Positions 53,861 to 62,743 of a stretch of 64,000 bases of DNA are shown here, in pieces (within the stretch, counting starts at the first letter, position 1; each line of letters opens with the position of its first letter). A model generated the notes under the pieces. The model was given only the letters and a program-made list of their open reading frames with translations, was not told where the DNA came from and made no database searches. Both the position numbers and the translations under genes were made by a program. Origin of the DNA: Christensenella sp. UBA7862 (GTDB lineage Bacteria > Bacillota > Clostridia > Christensenellales > UBA1242); NCBI GenBank assembly GCA_002500135.1, contig DLSM01000004.1, positions 39,124-103,123 of the forward strand. Direction: 5' to 3'.

Positions 53861-54959
53861 TTATAGGCTCTTTTTTAGATAGTCCAAAATAAATGGTTTT
53901 ATGTCGCCGTCCATAACGCCTTCAACATTTGAAGTTTCATAACCCGTTCTGTGGTCTTTGACCATGGTGTATGGGCAGAAAACATATGACCTAATTTGAC
54001 TTCCCCATTCAATTTTCTTTATGTCGCCCTTTATGTCGCTTAAGTTTTTCTTTCTCTCTTCTTCTTTAAGTGCAATAAGTTTGCTCTTCAAAATTTTAAA
54101 CGCCATTTCCCTATTTTGAATTTGGCTACGTTCATTTTGGCAAGTAACAACAATGCCCGTTGGGAAGTGTGTAATTCTTATGGCACTGTCTGTTTTGTTG
54201 ACGTGTTGCCCACCCGCTCCGCTACTTCTGTAGGTGTCAATTCTTATGTCGTCTGGTGAAATTTCAATGGAATTATCTTCTGAAATTTCTGGCATAACTT
54301 CAAGACTGGCAAAACTGGTGTGTCTGCGTTTGTTTGCGTCAAAAGGTGAAATTCTGACAAGTCTGTGAACGCCCATTTCCGCTTTCAAATAGCCATACGC
54401 CTTGTCGCCCGACACAACAAATGTAACACTTTTTATGCCCGCTTCGTCACCGTCCAACATATCCACAACGTTCAAGTCATAGCCGTTCTTTTCACAAAAT
54501 CTGACATACATTCTATAAAGCATGCTTGCCCAATCTTGTGCTTCTGTTCCGCCCGCCCCTGCGTGGATAGACAAAATTGCATTGCAATCGTCATATTCGC
54601 CATTGAGGAGTGTGGAAATTGTATTTTCTTCCAAAAACTCATCGAATTGTTTTATTTTTATCAAAAGTTCATTGTAAGACGCTTGGTCGTCTTCAAGTTC
54701 CAAAAGTTCAAACAAAAACTCAATGTCTTCTTCAAACTTTTCACACGAAGATATAACTGCAAGTTTGCTTTCAATATTCTTTATTTCTTTTCCGTTTTTC
54801 TTACTTTTTTCAAGGTCGTTCCAAAAATCAGGGTCTTCTTGTTCCTTCTTTTTATCGTTCAATATCTTCAACAAATTTTCCTTGTTAAAGACACTCCTTT
54901 AGATAATCACTCTTATCTTTAAGTTTTGAAAATATTTCTCTTTGTTCATCAACTACCAT
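53861..54959 (-). CDS. prfB: peptide chain release factor 2, programmed +1 frameshift
   Basis: Ends translation at UGA and UAA. The gene needs a +1 frameshift: 24 codons from the ATG at 54959 end in TAA at 54885-54887. The stop is preceded by AGGAG-TGT-CTT, the SD-like spur and slippery CTT of the known site. Skipping one base joins the frame that runs to 53861, 365 residues in all. The SPF stop-recognition tripeptide (RISPFDANKRR) and the GGQ loop (GAGGQHVNKTDS) are present. The in-frame stop is TAA, where most bacteria have TGA. It lies between secA and tsaD. Confidence 0.95.
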
Positions 54960-54971
54960 TTTTTTTCTCCA

Positions 54972-57641
54972 TTATTTTCCGCAGCAGTGCTTATATTTTT
55001 TACCACTGCCACATGGGCATGGGTCATTTCTGCCCACGACTTTTTTGCTAACTGCCTGAGTTGTCTTTGCGTTTGTTTGCAAGTTTTGAGGTTGAGGGCG
55101 TTGAGGTTGTTGCACACGTTGAATTTGAATGTTAAGTAAGTGTGTGCAAGTGTCTTCCCTAATTTGCTTAATCATATTGTCAAACATATCAAAGCCATCA
55201 CGTTTGTATTCCACAATTGGGTCATGCCCACCATATGCTTGAAGTCCAATTTCCTTTCTTAACATATCCATTGTGTCAATGTGTTCCATCCACAAAACGT
55301 CAACAACACGGAGCAGGAAAAGTCCTTCAAATTTTGAGAAGTCAAAGCCCATATCGTTTGCATTTTTAGTAACTTTTTCATATCGGTCTTGGACATATTC
55401 CAAAACTTTGTTATACACATCTTCAACTTCACAATCTTCCACAAAGTCTTCTGTTATAAGGTTTGTATCCTTTTCAACAAGTCTAACTTCAAGTTCTTTA
55501 TTAAGTTTTTCAAGGTCCCAGTCATAATAAGGAATATCGTCATCAATATTGCTATAAACAACTTCTTTCACAACGTCTGGGAACATATCCAAAACTTCTT
55601 GGTGAATATCCACGCCGTTTAGGACTTTATCTCTTTCGGCATAAATAAGTTCACGTTGTTGGCTCATAACATTGTCATATTCCAAAACATTTCGTCTTAA
55701 AGCGTAGTTTTGGGCTTCAATTTTTCGTTGAGCGCTTTCAATTTGTTTTGATAGAAATTTAATTTGGAAAGGAGTGTCGTCATCAACACGGAACGCACGT
55801 GCAATGGCTTTCATTCTGTCCCCACCAAAACGTCTAATTAAGTCGTCTTCCATAGAAACATAGAACACACTGCTGCCTGGATCACCTTGACGGCCAGCAC
55901 GTCCACGAAGCTGATTGTCAATTCGTCTGCTTTCATGTCTGTCTGTTCCAATGATGCAAAGCCCGCCAAGTTCTACAACTTCTTTCTTTTCCTCGTCTGT
56001 AACAGCCTTATTCTTGGCAAGCAAGTCAAAATATTCTTCTCGAAGTTTCATAAGGTCGTCACTTAAATTTGCAACATAACTTGAAACGAGTTCAATTTCA
56101 TTTGGGTTTACACCTTTGTCCCTAAGTTGCTTTTTGGTCAAAAATTCTGCATTGCCGCCAAGCAAAATATCCGTTCCACGACCAGCCATGTTTGTGGCGA
56201 TTGTAACAGCACCTTTTCTGCCCGCTTGTGCAACAATTTCCGATTCTTGTTCGTGATTTTTAGCGTTCAAGACCATGTGTCTAACTTTTTCACGCTTTAG
56301 CATTTCGCTAAGTTTTTCACTCTTTTCAACAGTTGATGTGCCGACCAAAATTGGGCGTCCAGTTTCATGAACTCTCACAATTTCCTTAACAACGTTGCGG
56401 AATTTGCCTTCTTCTGAAACATAGATAATGTCGTGATAATCTTTTCTTATAACTGGCAAATTGGTTGGAATTGTAACAACGTCAAGGTTATAAATTCCAT
56501 TAAACTCTGCTTCCTCTGTTTTTGCAGTTCCAGTCATGCCGCTGAGTTTGTTATACAATCTAAAGAAGTTTTGGAATGTAATAGTTGCCAAAGTTTTGTT
56601 TTCATCTTTAATCTTAACGCCTTCTTTGGCTTCGATTGCTTGGTGCAAGCCTTCGCTGTATCTTCTGCCTGGCATAAGACGACCAGTAAACTCGTCAACG
56701 ATAATAATTTCGTCATCTTTAACAATGTAGTTGTCGTCACGTTTCATAATGAAATTTGCTCTGATTGCATTATTAATGTGGTGATTGAGTTCAATATTAT
56801 TGATGTCAGAAAGATTTTCCACTTTAAAAAATCTTTCTGCCTTTGCAACGCCACTTTCCGATAGTCTTATTGCCTTTTCTTTTTCGTCAATTTCATAATC
56901 TTCTGGGGTCAAACTTTTGGCAAAACGTTGAGCGGTGTAATACATTTCGCTAGACTTAAACCCTTGTCCAGAAATGATAAGTGGTGTTCTTGCCTCGTCA
57001 ATCAAGATACTATCCACTTCGTCCACGATTGCAAAGTTTTGCCCACGCTGAACCTTATCTTCAATTCTTTGAACCATATTATCTCTTAAGTAGTCAAAGC
57101 CAAGTTCGTTGTTGGTGCAATATGTTATGTCGCAAGCATATGCCTTTTTCTTTTCGTCTTTGTCCATGTCCGAAAGATTGACGCCAACTGTAAGTCCCAA
57201 AAATCTGTGAACTTTACCCATCCATTCTGCGTCACGTTTTGCAAGATACTCGTTGACTGTAACAACATGAACACCCTTCCCCGCAAGGGCATTAAGATAT
57301 GCTGGAAGTGTTGCGACAAGAGTTTTTCCTTCACCTGTTCGCATTTCCGCAATACGCCCTTGGTGAAGCGCAATGCCGCCCAAAAGTTGCACATGAAAGT
57401 GCTTCATATGCAAAACTCTTTTGCTTGCCTCCCTAACTGTTGCATATGCCTCTGGCAAAATGTCGTCAAGTGTTTTGCCGTTTTTTAGTTGTTCCTTAAG
57501 ATAAGGTGTCATAGCAACAAGTTCTTCGTCCGTTTTATTTGTAAACTCTTCGTCAAGAGCTTCAATCTTTTCTGCTATTTTTTCAAGTTTCTTTATGCTT
57601 CTCGTGTTGTCCGATGGAAACAATTTTGCAAACAATCCCAT
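54972..57641 (-). CDS. secA: preprotein translocase ATPase SecA
   Basis: Motor that pushes preproteins through SecYEG. Walker A is MRTGEGKTLVATLPAY (about residues 100-115), and the DEVD box is in AIVDEVDSILIDEARTPLI. Motif VI is seen in RGRAGRQGDPGSS. The C-terminal zinc tail GRNDPCPCGSGKKYKHCC, which binds SecB or ribosomes, is complete. Its 889 residues are normal. It is followed 12 bp later by prfB. Confidence 0.98.
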   Translation of the reverse strand: MGLFAKLFPSDNTRSIKKLEKIAEKIEALDEEFTNKTDEELVAMTPYLKEQLKNGKTLDDILPEAYATVREASKRVLHMKHFHVQLLGGIALHQGRIAEMRTGEGKTLVATLPAYLNALAGKGVHVVTVNEYLAKRDAEWMGKVHRFLGLTVGVNLSDMDKDEKKKAYACDITYCTNNELGFDYLRDNMVQRIEDKVQRGQNFAIVDEVDSILIDEARTPLIISGQGFKSSEMYYTAQRFAKSLTPEDYEIDEKEKAIRLSESGVAKAERFFKVENLSDINNIELNHHINNAIRANFIMKRDDNYIVKDDEIIIVDEFTGRLMPGRRYSEGLHQAIEAKEGVKIKDENKTLATITFQNFFRLYNKLSGMTGTAKTEEAEFNGIYNLDVVTIPTNLPVIRKDYHDIIYVSEEGKFRNVVKEIVRVHETGRPILVGTSTVEKSEKLSEMLKREKVRHMVLNAKNHEQESEIVAQAGRKGAVTIATNMAGRGTDILLGGNAEFLTKKQLRDKGVNPNEIELVSSYVANLSDDLMKLREEYFDLLAKNKAVTDEEKKEVVELGGLCIIGTDRHESRRIDNQLRGRAGRQGDPGSSVFYVSMEDDLIRRFGGDRMKAIARAFRVDDDTPFQIKFLSKQIESAQRKIEAQNYALRRNVLEYDNVMSQQRELIYAERDKVLNGVDIHQEVLDMFPDVVKEVVYSNIDDDIPYYDWDLEKLNKELEVRLVEKDTNLITEDFVEDCEVEDVYNKVLEYVQDRYEKVTKNANDMGFDFSKFEGLFLLRVVDVLWMEHIDTMDMLRKEIGLQAYGGHDPIVEYKRDGFDMFDNMIKQIREDTCTHLLNIQIQRVQQPQRPQPQNLQTNAKTTQAVSKKVVGRNDPCPCGSGKKYKHCCGK

Positions 57642-57793
57642 GTTAATTTTCCTTTCCGTTTATAATTTTAAATTCAACCCCTAGTTTACTATACTTTTTG
57701 CCAAAATAAAAGACTTTTTTCAGTTTTTTTGACAATTTATTTGTTTATTGCAAAAATAATTACTTTTTTGCCACTTTTAAGACTTCTTTTTCC

Positions 57794-58510
57794 CTAGGCA
57801 TGGCAGAAAGTAAGCCCCAAAATTTTATTCACCTTACATTTTCTAAGCACTTTTGAAATTTCGTCCATTGTTGCACCAGTTGTGCAAACATCGTCAATAA
57901 GCAAAACCGTTTTGCCCTTTAAAATATCCTTGTCAGAAACGTCAAATGCTCCAAGTAAATTTGCCCGCCTTTCGTCACGAGATAAGTGAGTTTGAGTTGG
58001 CGTATCTTTCACTCTTAAAACTGAATTGTGAGTTTCTATGTTTAGAAGTTTTGACAAATGATTTGCAATGAGTTCTGATTGATTGTATCCTCTGTTTCTT
58101 AGCCTCTCTCGGCTCAGTGGCACGGGGATAATTAAGTCAACTTTCTCTCTGCACGCTTCTTCAAACTTTTCTGCCATGAATGTTGCCATAATTCTTGCAA
58201 GATATTTTGCTTCGCCATATTTAAGTTTGTAAATCATGTGCTTTGCCACGCCGTCAAACTTAGAGCAACAAAACACTCTGTCAAAGTTATGTTCTATTTC
58301 TTTGCAGTTGTTGCAATAGAATGTGTATTCATTCACTTTGTCGCCACACTTTCTGCAAGAGATGTGTATGAAGTCAAGGTTATCATAACAATCGTCACAC
58401 AAGTGATATTTGTTTTCTTTCAAAACTTCATCAGAACAATTTACACATTCAAACTTCTCCGCAAACAACTCATCTTTAAATTTTTCTAAAAGTTTCTTCA
58501 TTTTTTCCAT
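57794..58510 (-). CDS. ComFC-like phosphoribosyltransferase-fold protein
   Basis: 238 residues. The N-terminus has zinc-ribbon cysteines (CVNC, CDDC, CRKCG, CNNC). The C-terminal phosphoribosyltransferase fold has the PRPP-loop motif VLLIDDVCTTGATM and the GYNQSELIA segment typical of ComFC. ComF proteins help take up single-stranded DNA in competent bacteria. No ribosome binding site is visible at this start, which overlaps nothing, so the exact start is uncertain. It lies 17 bp after recD2. Confidence 0.88.
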   Translation of the reverse strand: MEKMKKLLEKFKDELFAEKFECVNCSDEVLKENKYHLCDDCYDNLDFIHISCRKCGDKVNEYTFYCNNCKEIEHNFDRVFCCSKFDGVAKHMIYKLKYGEAKYLARIMATFMAEKFEEACREKVDLIIPVPLSRERLRNRGYNQSELIANHLSKLLNIETHNSVLRVKDTPTQTHLSRDERRANLLGAFDVSDKDILKGKTVLLIDDVCTTGATMDEISKVLRKCKVNKILGLTFCHA

Positions 58511-58527
58511 CTTTTTGCAAACTATTT

Positions 58528-60765
58528 TTATGAATACAGACTATCGGCCTTTGATTTTTGAAGTTTCAAAAGTTCTTCCAGCATGCTATAACGCTTGGCG
58601 GTGTAGTTGTTGTAAATCATGCGAGCAATGTTCTTTTTGGGCCCCACAAGCACAACAAGTTTTTTTGCACGAGTGACAGCTGTATACAATAGATTTCGTG
58701 TGATAATTTGATTTGACCCCGCCACCACAGGAATAACCACTGCGTCAAACTCACTGCCTTGACTTTTGTGAATTGTAGTTGCATAACAAATATATAGTTC
58801 AAACAAATCGGCTTTGGAATAGACAACTTTTCTGTCGTCATCAAAAATAACTGTCGTTTCGCCTGTTTGATAGTCAATCTTTTCAATTTTGCCTATGTCA
58901 CCGTTGAAAACTCCCTTGCCAATTTCCGTCATGTCTTTTCCATAATCTTTGCTCCACTCAAGGTCATAGTTGTTCACCGTTTGCATAACTTTATCGCCCT
59001 CTCTAAGACACCTTGTTTCAAAGTTAATTTCAGTTTTCTTGAGCATATGAGGGTTTATAACTGCTTGAAGTTTTTTATTTAAGTTTTCCACCCCGCACAT
59101 TCCCGATTTCATGGCACACAACACTTGAATTTCCTCGGGTTTGCACTTTAAGAACTTTGGCAACCTTTTGGTTGTCAGTTCAACAACAGTTTCATACATG
59201 TCTTGTGGGTCTTGCCTATTTTCATAGAAAAAGTCTTTTGACCTATTGCTAAGGTCTGGCATTTTGCCTTCGTTTATTAAGTGAGCGTTGGTGACAATCA
59301 AACTCTGGTCGTCTTGTCTGTAAATGTGAGAAAGTTTTACAACTGGAATGGTCTTACTTCCAATAATATCATGCAAAACATTCCCCGCCCCAACACTTGG
59401 CAACTGGTCCTTGTCGCCCACAAGCACAATTTTGCACGTTGCGGGAAGGGCTTTTAGAAGGCTATAAAACAATGCGACATCAACCATACTCATTTCGTCA
59501 ACAATAACACAATCAACAACAAGTTTGTTCTTTTCGTTGTGATTAAACACCGCTTGTTCGCCGTCTTTATAGGTCATCTCCAAGGCTCTGTGAATTGTGC
59601 TTGCCTTGTGATTGCACGCTTCAGATAGCCTTTTGGAAGCACGTCCAGTTGGTGCTAGAAGCAATACTCTGCTTGTCCATTTTTTAAGTGCTTGCAAAAT
59701 ACATTTTACAATAGTCGTTTTACCCGTTCCAGGCCCGCCCGTTATAACTGTAACTTGTCCCAAAACAGCCTCTCGCACAGCGTCTTTTTGTGTTTCGTGA
59801 AGTTTAATTTTGTTTATTCTTTCATACTCTGCAATTTCTTGCTCCACATCAACAGTTTGTTCCACTTTTGACATGCATTGCATGGTGAGTTTTGCCGCAA
59901 TGCTACTTTCCATATAATAAAACTTTTTAAGACACACGCAAGACACGTCTTTGTGTTCAAAAACCTTTATAACACTCTCAATTTCAAGCCTTTCAATTTG
60001 ACTTTCAAAAATTGGAGAAAGCGTTTGTATGTCAAGTCCCAAAAGGTCAACTTCTGCTGAGAAAAGTTGTTCCTTTGGGATATATGTGTGTCCGTTCTTG
60101 TCCGAAAAATCTGACAATAAGTGCAATATTCCCGCACGAATCCTAAAGTCTGATGTTGGCTCAATTCCCATTTTAAAAGCAATTCTATCTGCCGACAAAA
60201 AGCCAACTCCCGTTATATCTTCCACCAAAACATATGGGTTTTGTGACACAGTTTCAATGGTTTTATCCTTATAAAAATTGAATATCTTAACAGAAAGATT
60301 GGTTGAAATGTCATATTGTTGCAAAAAGATAACTGCATTTTGCATTTTCTTTATGTTGCCATAGTTTTCTGCAATCTCATATGCCTTTTTTGCACTTATC
60401 CCCCGCACTTCTTTAAGTCTTGTTGGGGCATATTCCAAAATACTTAGTGTATCTGTGCCAAACTTTCTTACAATGGCCTCTGCAGTAACTGGCCCCACGC
60501 CTTTTATAAGCCCACTGGCAAGATATTTTGTTATGCTTTCGGTGGTTTTTGGCTCAACTGTTTCTATTTTCACAAACGCAAATTGCTCGCCAAACTTGCT
60601 ATTCTGCACAAACTCGCCTTCAAGTTCCACATCTTCGCCAACATTTGCCGACACAGTTTTTCCCACGCATGTCAAAAGTCTGCCTTTGAAATCTATGTTC
60701 AAGACAGTGTATCCGTTCTCGGGGTTTTTGTATATAATATCTTCAACTGAGCCAGAAATTTTCAT
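58528..60765 (-). CDS. recD2: RecD2-type DNA helicase
   Basis: 5'-3' helicase of the RecD2 group, found in bacteria without RecBCD. The N-terminal 320 residues include a helix-hairpin-helix pair (GLIKGVGPVTAEAIVRKFG and LKEVRGISAKKAYEIA). Walker A is VITGGPGTGKTTIV (about residues 340-353), Walker B is VIVDEMSMVD, and the C-terminal motif LLYTAVTRAKKLVVLVG is present. Its 745 residues are normal for RecD2 and longer than RecD. Confidence 0.95.
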   Translation of the reverse strand: MKISGSVEDIIYKNPENGYTVLNIDFKGRLLTCVGKTVSANVGEDVELEGEFVQNSKFGEQFAFVKIETVEPKTTESITKYLASGLIKGVGPVTAEAIVRKFGTDTLSILEYAPTRLKEVRGISAKKAYEIAENYGNIKKMQNAVIFLQQYDISTNLSVKIFNFYKDKTIETVSQNPYVLVEDITGVGFLSADRIAFKMGIEPTSDFRIRAGILHLLSDFSDKNGHTYIPKEQLFSAEVDLLGLDIQTLSPIFESQIERLEIESVIKVFEHKDVSCVCLKKFYYMESSIAAKLTMQCMSKVEQTVDVEQEIAEYERINKIKLHETQKDAVREAVLGQVTVITGGPGTGKTTIVKCILQALKKWTSRVLLLAPTGRASKRLSEACNHKASTIHRALEMTYKDGEQAVFNHNEKNKLVVDCVIVDEMSMVDVALFYSLLKALPATCKIVLVGDKDQLPSVGAGNVLHDIIGSKTIPVVKLSHIYRQDDQSLIVTNAHLINEGKMPDLSNRSKDFFYENRQDPQDMYETVVELTTKRLPKFLKCKPEEIQVLCAMKSGMCGVENLNKKLQAVINPHMLKKTEINFETRCLREGDKVMQTVNNYDLEWSKDYGKDMTEIGKGVFNGDIGKIEKIDYQTGETTVIFDDDRKVVYSKADLFELYICYATTIHKSQGSEFDAVVIPVVAGSNQIITRNLLYTAVTRAKKLVVLVGPKKNIARMIYNNYTAKRYSMLEELLKLQKSKADSLYS

Positions 60766-60779
60766 ACTAAGCCTTTTAA

Positions 60780-61226
60780 TTAGTCGTCACAATCGCAGTC
60801 GTCATCGTCACAATGGTCATGGCAATGCCCGTGACAGCAGGAGCAATCGTGAGTGCAGTCATAATAGTTTTCGTCATCTTCTGTGGCATAGACATTTATA
60901 TCAAGATAGACTATTTTATAATCTGGATATTGTTTTATCAATTCGTCATCTTCTGCCACATTTGGAAGTGACTTTCCAAAGACGACAAGTTCTTCCACTT
61001 CATCGTCAAGCATGTCTTGCAAATAGTCAACACAAGTTTCTTCGTCTTCAAGCCCTTCCACTTGGGCAAATTCAAACCCAGGGAGAAAGCCTTTGTAAAG
61101 TGTTTGTCCGCCAGCCACATAACTTGTTACAAGTGCTGGAAAACCCGCCACCATAATTGTGTGTTTCTTTAGGTCGTGATTGTAAACAATATCGCCAAAT
61201 TGTTCTTCTTTCTTTTCTTCTTTCAT
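60780..61226 (-). CDS. HicB-like domain protein with Cys/His/Asp-rich tail
   Basis: 148 residues. The middle (FEFAQVEGLEDEETCVDYLQ) resembles the HicB-like RNase H fold, where a short strand precedes a helix rich in acidic residues, but there is no HicA toxin gene beside it. The last 30 residues are a dense run of Cys, His and Asp (HDCSCCHGHCHDHCDDDD), a likely metal-binding tail. It lies 14 bp upstream of recD2. Function unknown. Confidence 0.6.
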   Translation of the reverse strand: MKEEKKEEQFGDIVYNHDLKKHTIMVAGFPALVTSYVAGGQTLYKGFLPGFEFAQVEGLEDEETCVDYLQDMLDDEVEELVVFGKSLPNVAEDDELIKQYPDYKIVYLDINVYATEDDENYYDCTHDCSCCHGHCHDHCDDDDCDCDD

Positions 61227-61326
61227 AATTATTCCCTTTATTTAAAGCAAATTTTATAAGTTGTATTTTGTAACTATATTATTATATCAAACTTTTTCAA
61301 AAAACAAAAATAAAATAAGTCGCATA

Positions 61327-61358
61327 GCAAAAAAGAACTGCAAATTACAGTTCCTTTT
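61327..61358 (-). terminator. terminator of the rpsF-ssb-rpsR operon
   Basis: Minus-strand stem AGGAACTG/CAGTTCTT (61348-61355 with 61333-61340, one G-U pair), followed by six T residues, 16 bases after the rpsR stop. Confidence 0.75.
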
Positions 61359-61370
61359 GTGTTTTTAATA

Positions 61371-61655
61371 TTATTCACCTCTGAATGGAAGAAGAGCCAT
61401 GTTTCTTGCACGTTTAACTGCCACAGTGATTGCTCTTTGGTGCATTGCACATGTGCCTGTTTGACGTCTTGGAACAATTTTGCCCTTTTCTGTTACAAAT
61501 CTCTTAAGAGTTGCAACGTCTTTGTAGTCGATAGCCTTGCTTCTGTCAGCACAAAACATGCAAACTTTTTTCTTGTTCACTCTCTTTGGTCTTTTAGCAA
61601 TTTTTTCAACTGGTTCTGCAACTTCCTTAACTGGTGTTGTTGGTTGTTCAGCCAT
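61371..61655 (-). CDS. rpsR: 30S ribosomal protein S18
   Basis: Partner of S6 on the platform. The core ([20 protein letters not shown] and [16 protein letters not shown]) is typical. It has cysteines CMFC and a later C in GTCAMHQ that can bind zinc. An N-terminal extension of about 28 residues rich in Pro, Val and Glu makes it 94 long. It ends the rpsF-ssb-rpsR operon. Confidence 0.96.
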   Translation of the reverse strand: MAEQPTTPVKEVAEPVEKIAKRPKRVNKKKVCMFCADRSKAIDYKDVATLKRFVTEKGKIVPRRQTGTCAMHQRAITVAVKRARNMALLPFRGE

Positions 61656-61678
61656 TATATTATTCTCCTTTTAATAGG

Positions 61679-61804
61679 TTAGTCTTCACTATCTGAGTCA
61701 TCGTCATCGTCATCGTCGTCGTCATCGTCGTCATAGTCACAGCCGCTGCAATTTGCGCAGTCGTGATTGCATGGTCCGAAGACTTCGTCATCAATATCAA
61801 ACAT
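61679..61804 (-). CDS. 41-residue Cys/Asp protein between ssb and rpsR
   Basis: Read from an ATG at 61804 with a strong AAGGAGG site 7 bases before it. It starts MFDIDDEVFGPCNHDCANC and continues with one more Cys (GCDY). Twelve consecutive Asp and SDSED follow before the stop. An in-frame ATG at 61810 abuts the binding site and is less likely. The composition echoes the tail of the protein at 60780-61226. It is probably a small metal-binding acidic protein of unknown role. Confidence 0.65.
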   Translation of the reverse strand: MFDIDDEVFGPCNHDCANCSGCDYDDDDDDDDDDDDSDSED

Positions 61805-61819
61805 AAACATACCTCCTTA

Positions 61820-62212
61820 TTAGAATGGTAGAGTATCGTCCTCAATTGGTTGAAGTTCAGCCGATTGGGTGTCAGGTTGCGAAGATGGTTCGCTTGAAGT
61901 TTTTGAACTTAAAAATTCAACTTCTTCTGCCACAACTTCTGTCACATATCTTTTTGAGCCATCTTGTGCGTCATAACTTCTTGTTTGCAAACTGCCAACG
62001 ATGCCTGCCTTGCTACCTTTTTTTAGATATTTGTGGCAGTTGTCTGCTTGGACTCTCCAAACAACAATGTTAATAAACTCCGCATCTCTTTCGCCACTTT
62101 GAGCAAATCTCTTTGGCACGGCAAGTGTAAAGCGGCAATAGTTAATTCCGCTGTTTGTGGTAGAAAGTTCTGGGTCTTTTGTCAAATTTCCAACCAAAAT
62201 AACTTTGTTCAT
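61820..62212 (-). CDS. ssb: single-stranded DNA-binding protein
   Basis: OB-fold protein that coats single-stranded DNA. It begins MNKVILVGNLTKDPELSTTN, with FTLAVPKRF and the ERDAEFINIVVWR block. A Ser/Gln linker leads to the acidic tip DDTLPF, which recruits partner proteins. Its 130 residues are rather short because the linker is short. It has the usual place between rpsF and rpsR. Confidence 0.97.
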   Translation of the reverse strand: MNKVILVGNLTKDPELSTTNSGINYCRFTLAVPKRFAQSGERDAEFINIVVWRVQADNCHKYLKKGSKAGIVGSLQTRSYDAQDGSKRYVTEVVAEEVEFLSSKTSSEPSSQPDTQSAELQPIEDDTLPF

Positions 62213-62238
62213 AATTTTCTCCTAAATTTTAACGCAAA

Positions 62239-62523
62239 TTAGTCTTTGCAAACAATGATGTTTCTCAAAATGCTATCTGTAATGAGCATAAGTTTGCCCA
62301 TAGAGATGCTTGTTTCTTTTGGGGATTCAAAGTTCATAAGGACATAAAATCCTTCTTTTTGGAACTTAATTGGGTATGCAAGAGTTCTTACACCCCATTT
62401 GTCAATCCCGCTTACAGTTCCGCCATTTTGTTCAACATAGCCTTTGAACTTTGCAATGACGCCTTCCCTTTCTTCTTCAGAAAGTTTTGGGGAAATAACA
62501 TAAAGCACTTCATATTTTGACAT
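62239..62523 (-). CDS. rpsF: 30S ribosomal protein S6
   Basis: I chose the ATG at 62523 (MSKYEVLYVISPKLS) with AAAGGAGG 8 bases upstream; the frame is open 31 codons further but that part overlaps the leader structure. The signature VDKWGVRTLAYPIK-like (GIDKWGVRTLAYPIKFQKEG) is present. Length becomes 94, normal for S6. It pairs with S18. Confidence 0.95.
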   Translation of the reverse strand: MSKYEVLYVISPKLSEEEREGVIAKFKGYVEQNGGTVSGIDKWGVRTLAYPIKFQKEGFYVLMNFESPKETSISMGKLMLITDSILRNIIVCKD

Positions 62524-62542
62524 TTTCTTAACCTCCTTTGGA

Positions 62543-62584
62543 CTTATTCGGCACAAGACTACACGTCTTGGCAAGAGGAATAAA
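62543..62584 (-). promoter_or_regulatory. rpsF leader element (S6:S18-binding motif candidate)
   Basis: On the minus strand, outer stem TTATTC/GAATAA (62578-62583 with 62544-62549) encloses an inner stem AAGAC/GTCTT (62565-62569 with 62555-62559). The internal loop carries GCCG before the closing arm, the CCG feature of the known S6:S18 mRNA motif. Autoregulation by the S6:S18 complex is inferred from this. Confidence 0.55.
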
Positions 62585-62686
62585 TTTTGCTGACCAACAT
62601 TCAAATCAAAAGCCAATCAATCAAAAACCTTTAACTGATAGACCTTTATCTTGCAAATAATTTGTCAATCAAAATCATTCGCACAT

Positions 62687-62715
62687 AATATATCAAACTT
62701 CTTTCAAAAAATCAA
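62687..62715 (-). promoter_or_regulatory. promoter of the rpsF operon
   Basis: Minus-strand TTGATT (62710-62715) and TATATT (62687-62692), spaced 17 bp; start near 62680, leaving a leader of about 155 bases. A TTGACA at 62662-62667 lacks a good -10 partner. Confidence 0.5.
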
Positions 62716-62743
62716 GAGTTTTTTCAGAAAATATACTAATATT

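Noticed and set aside
53861..54874. prfB as a gene starting at TTG 54874, or as a pseudogene
   Set aside because: The upstream 24 codons, SD-like spur, CTT slip codon and in-frame stop exactly match the programmed frameshift plan, so the gene starts at 54959 and is functional.
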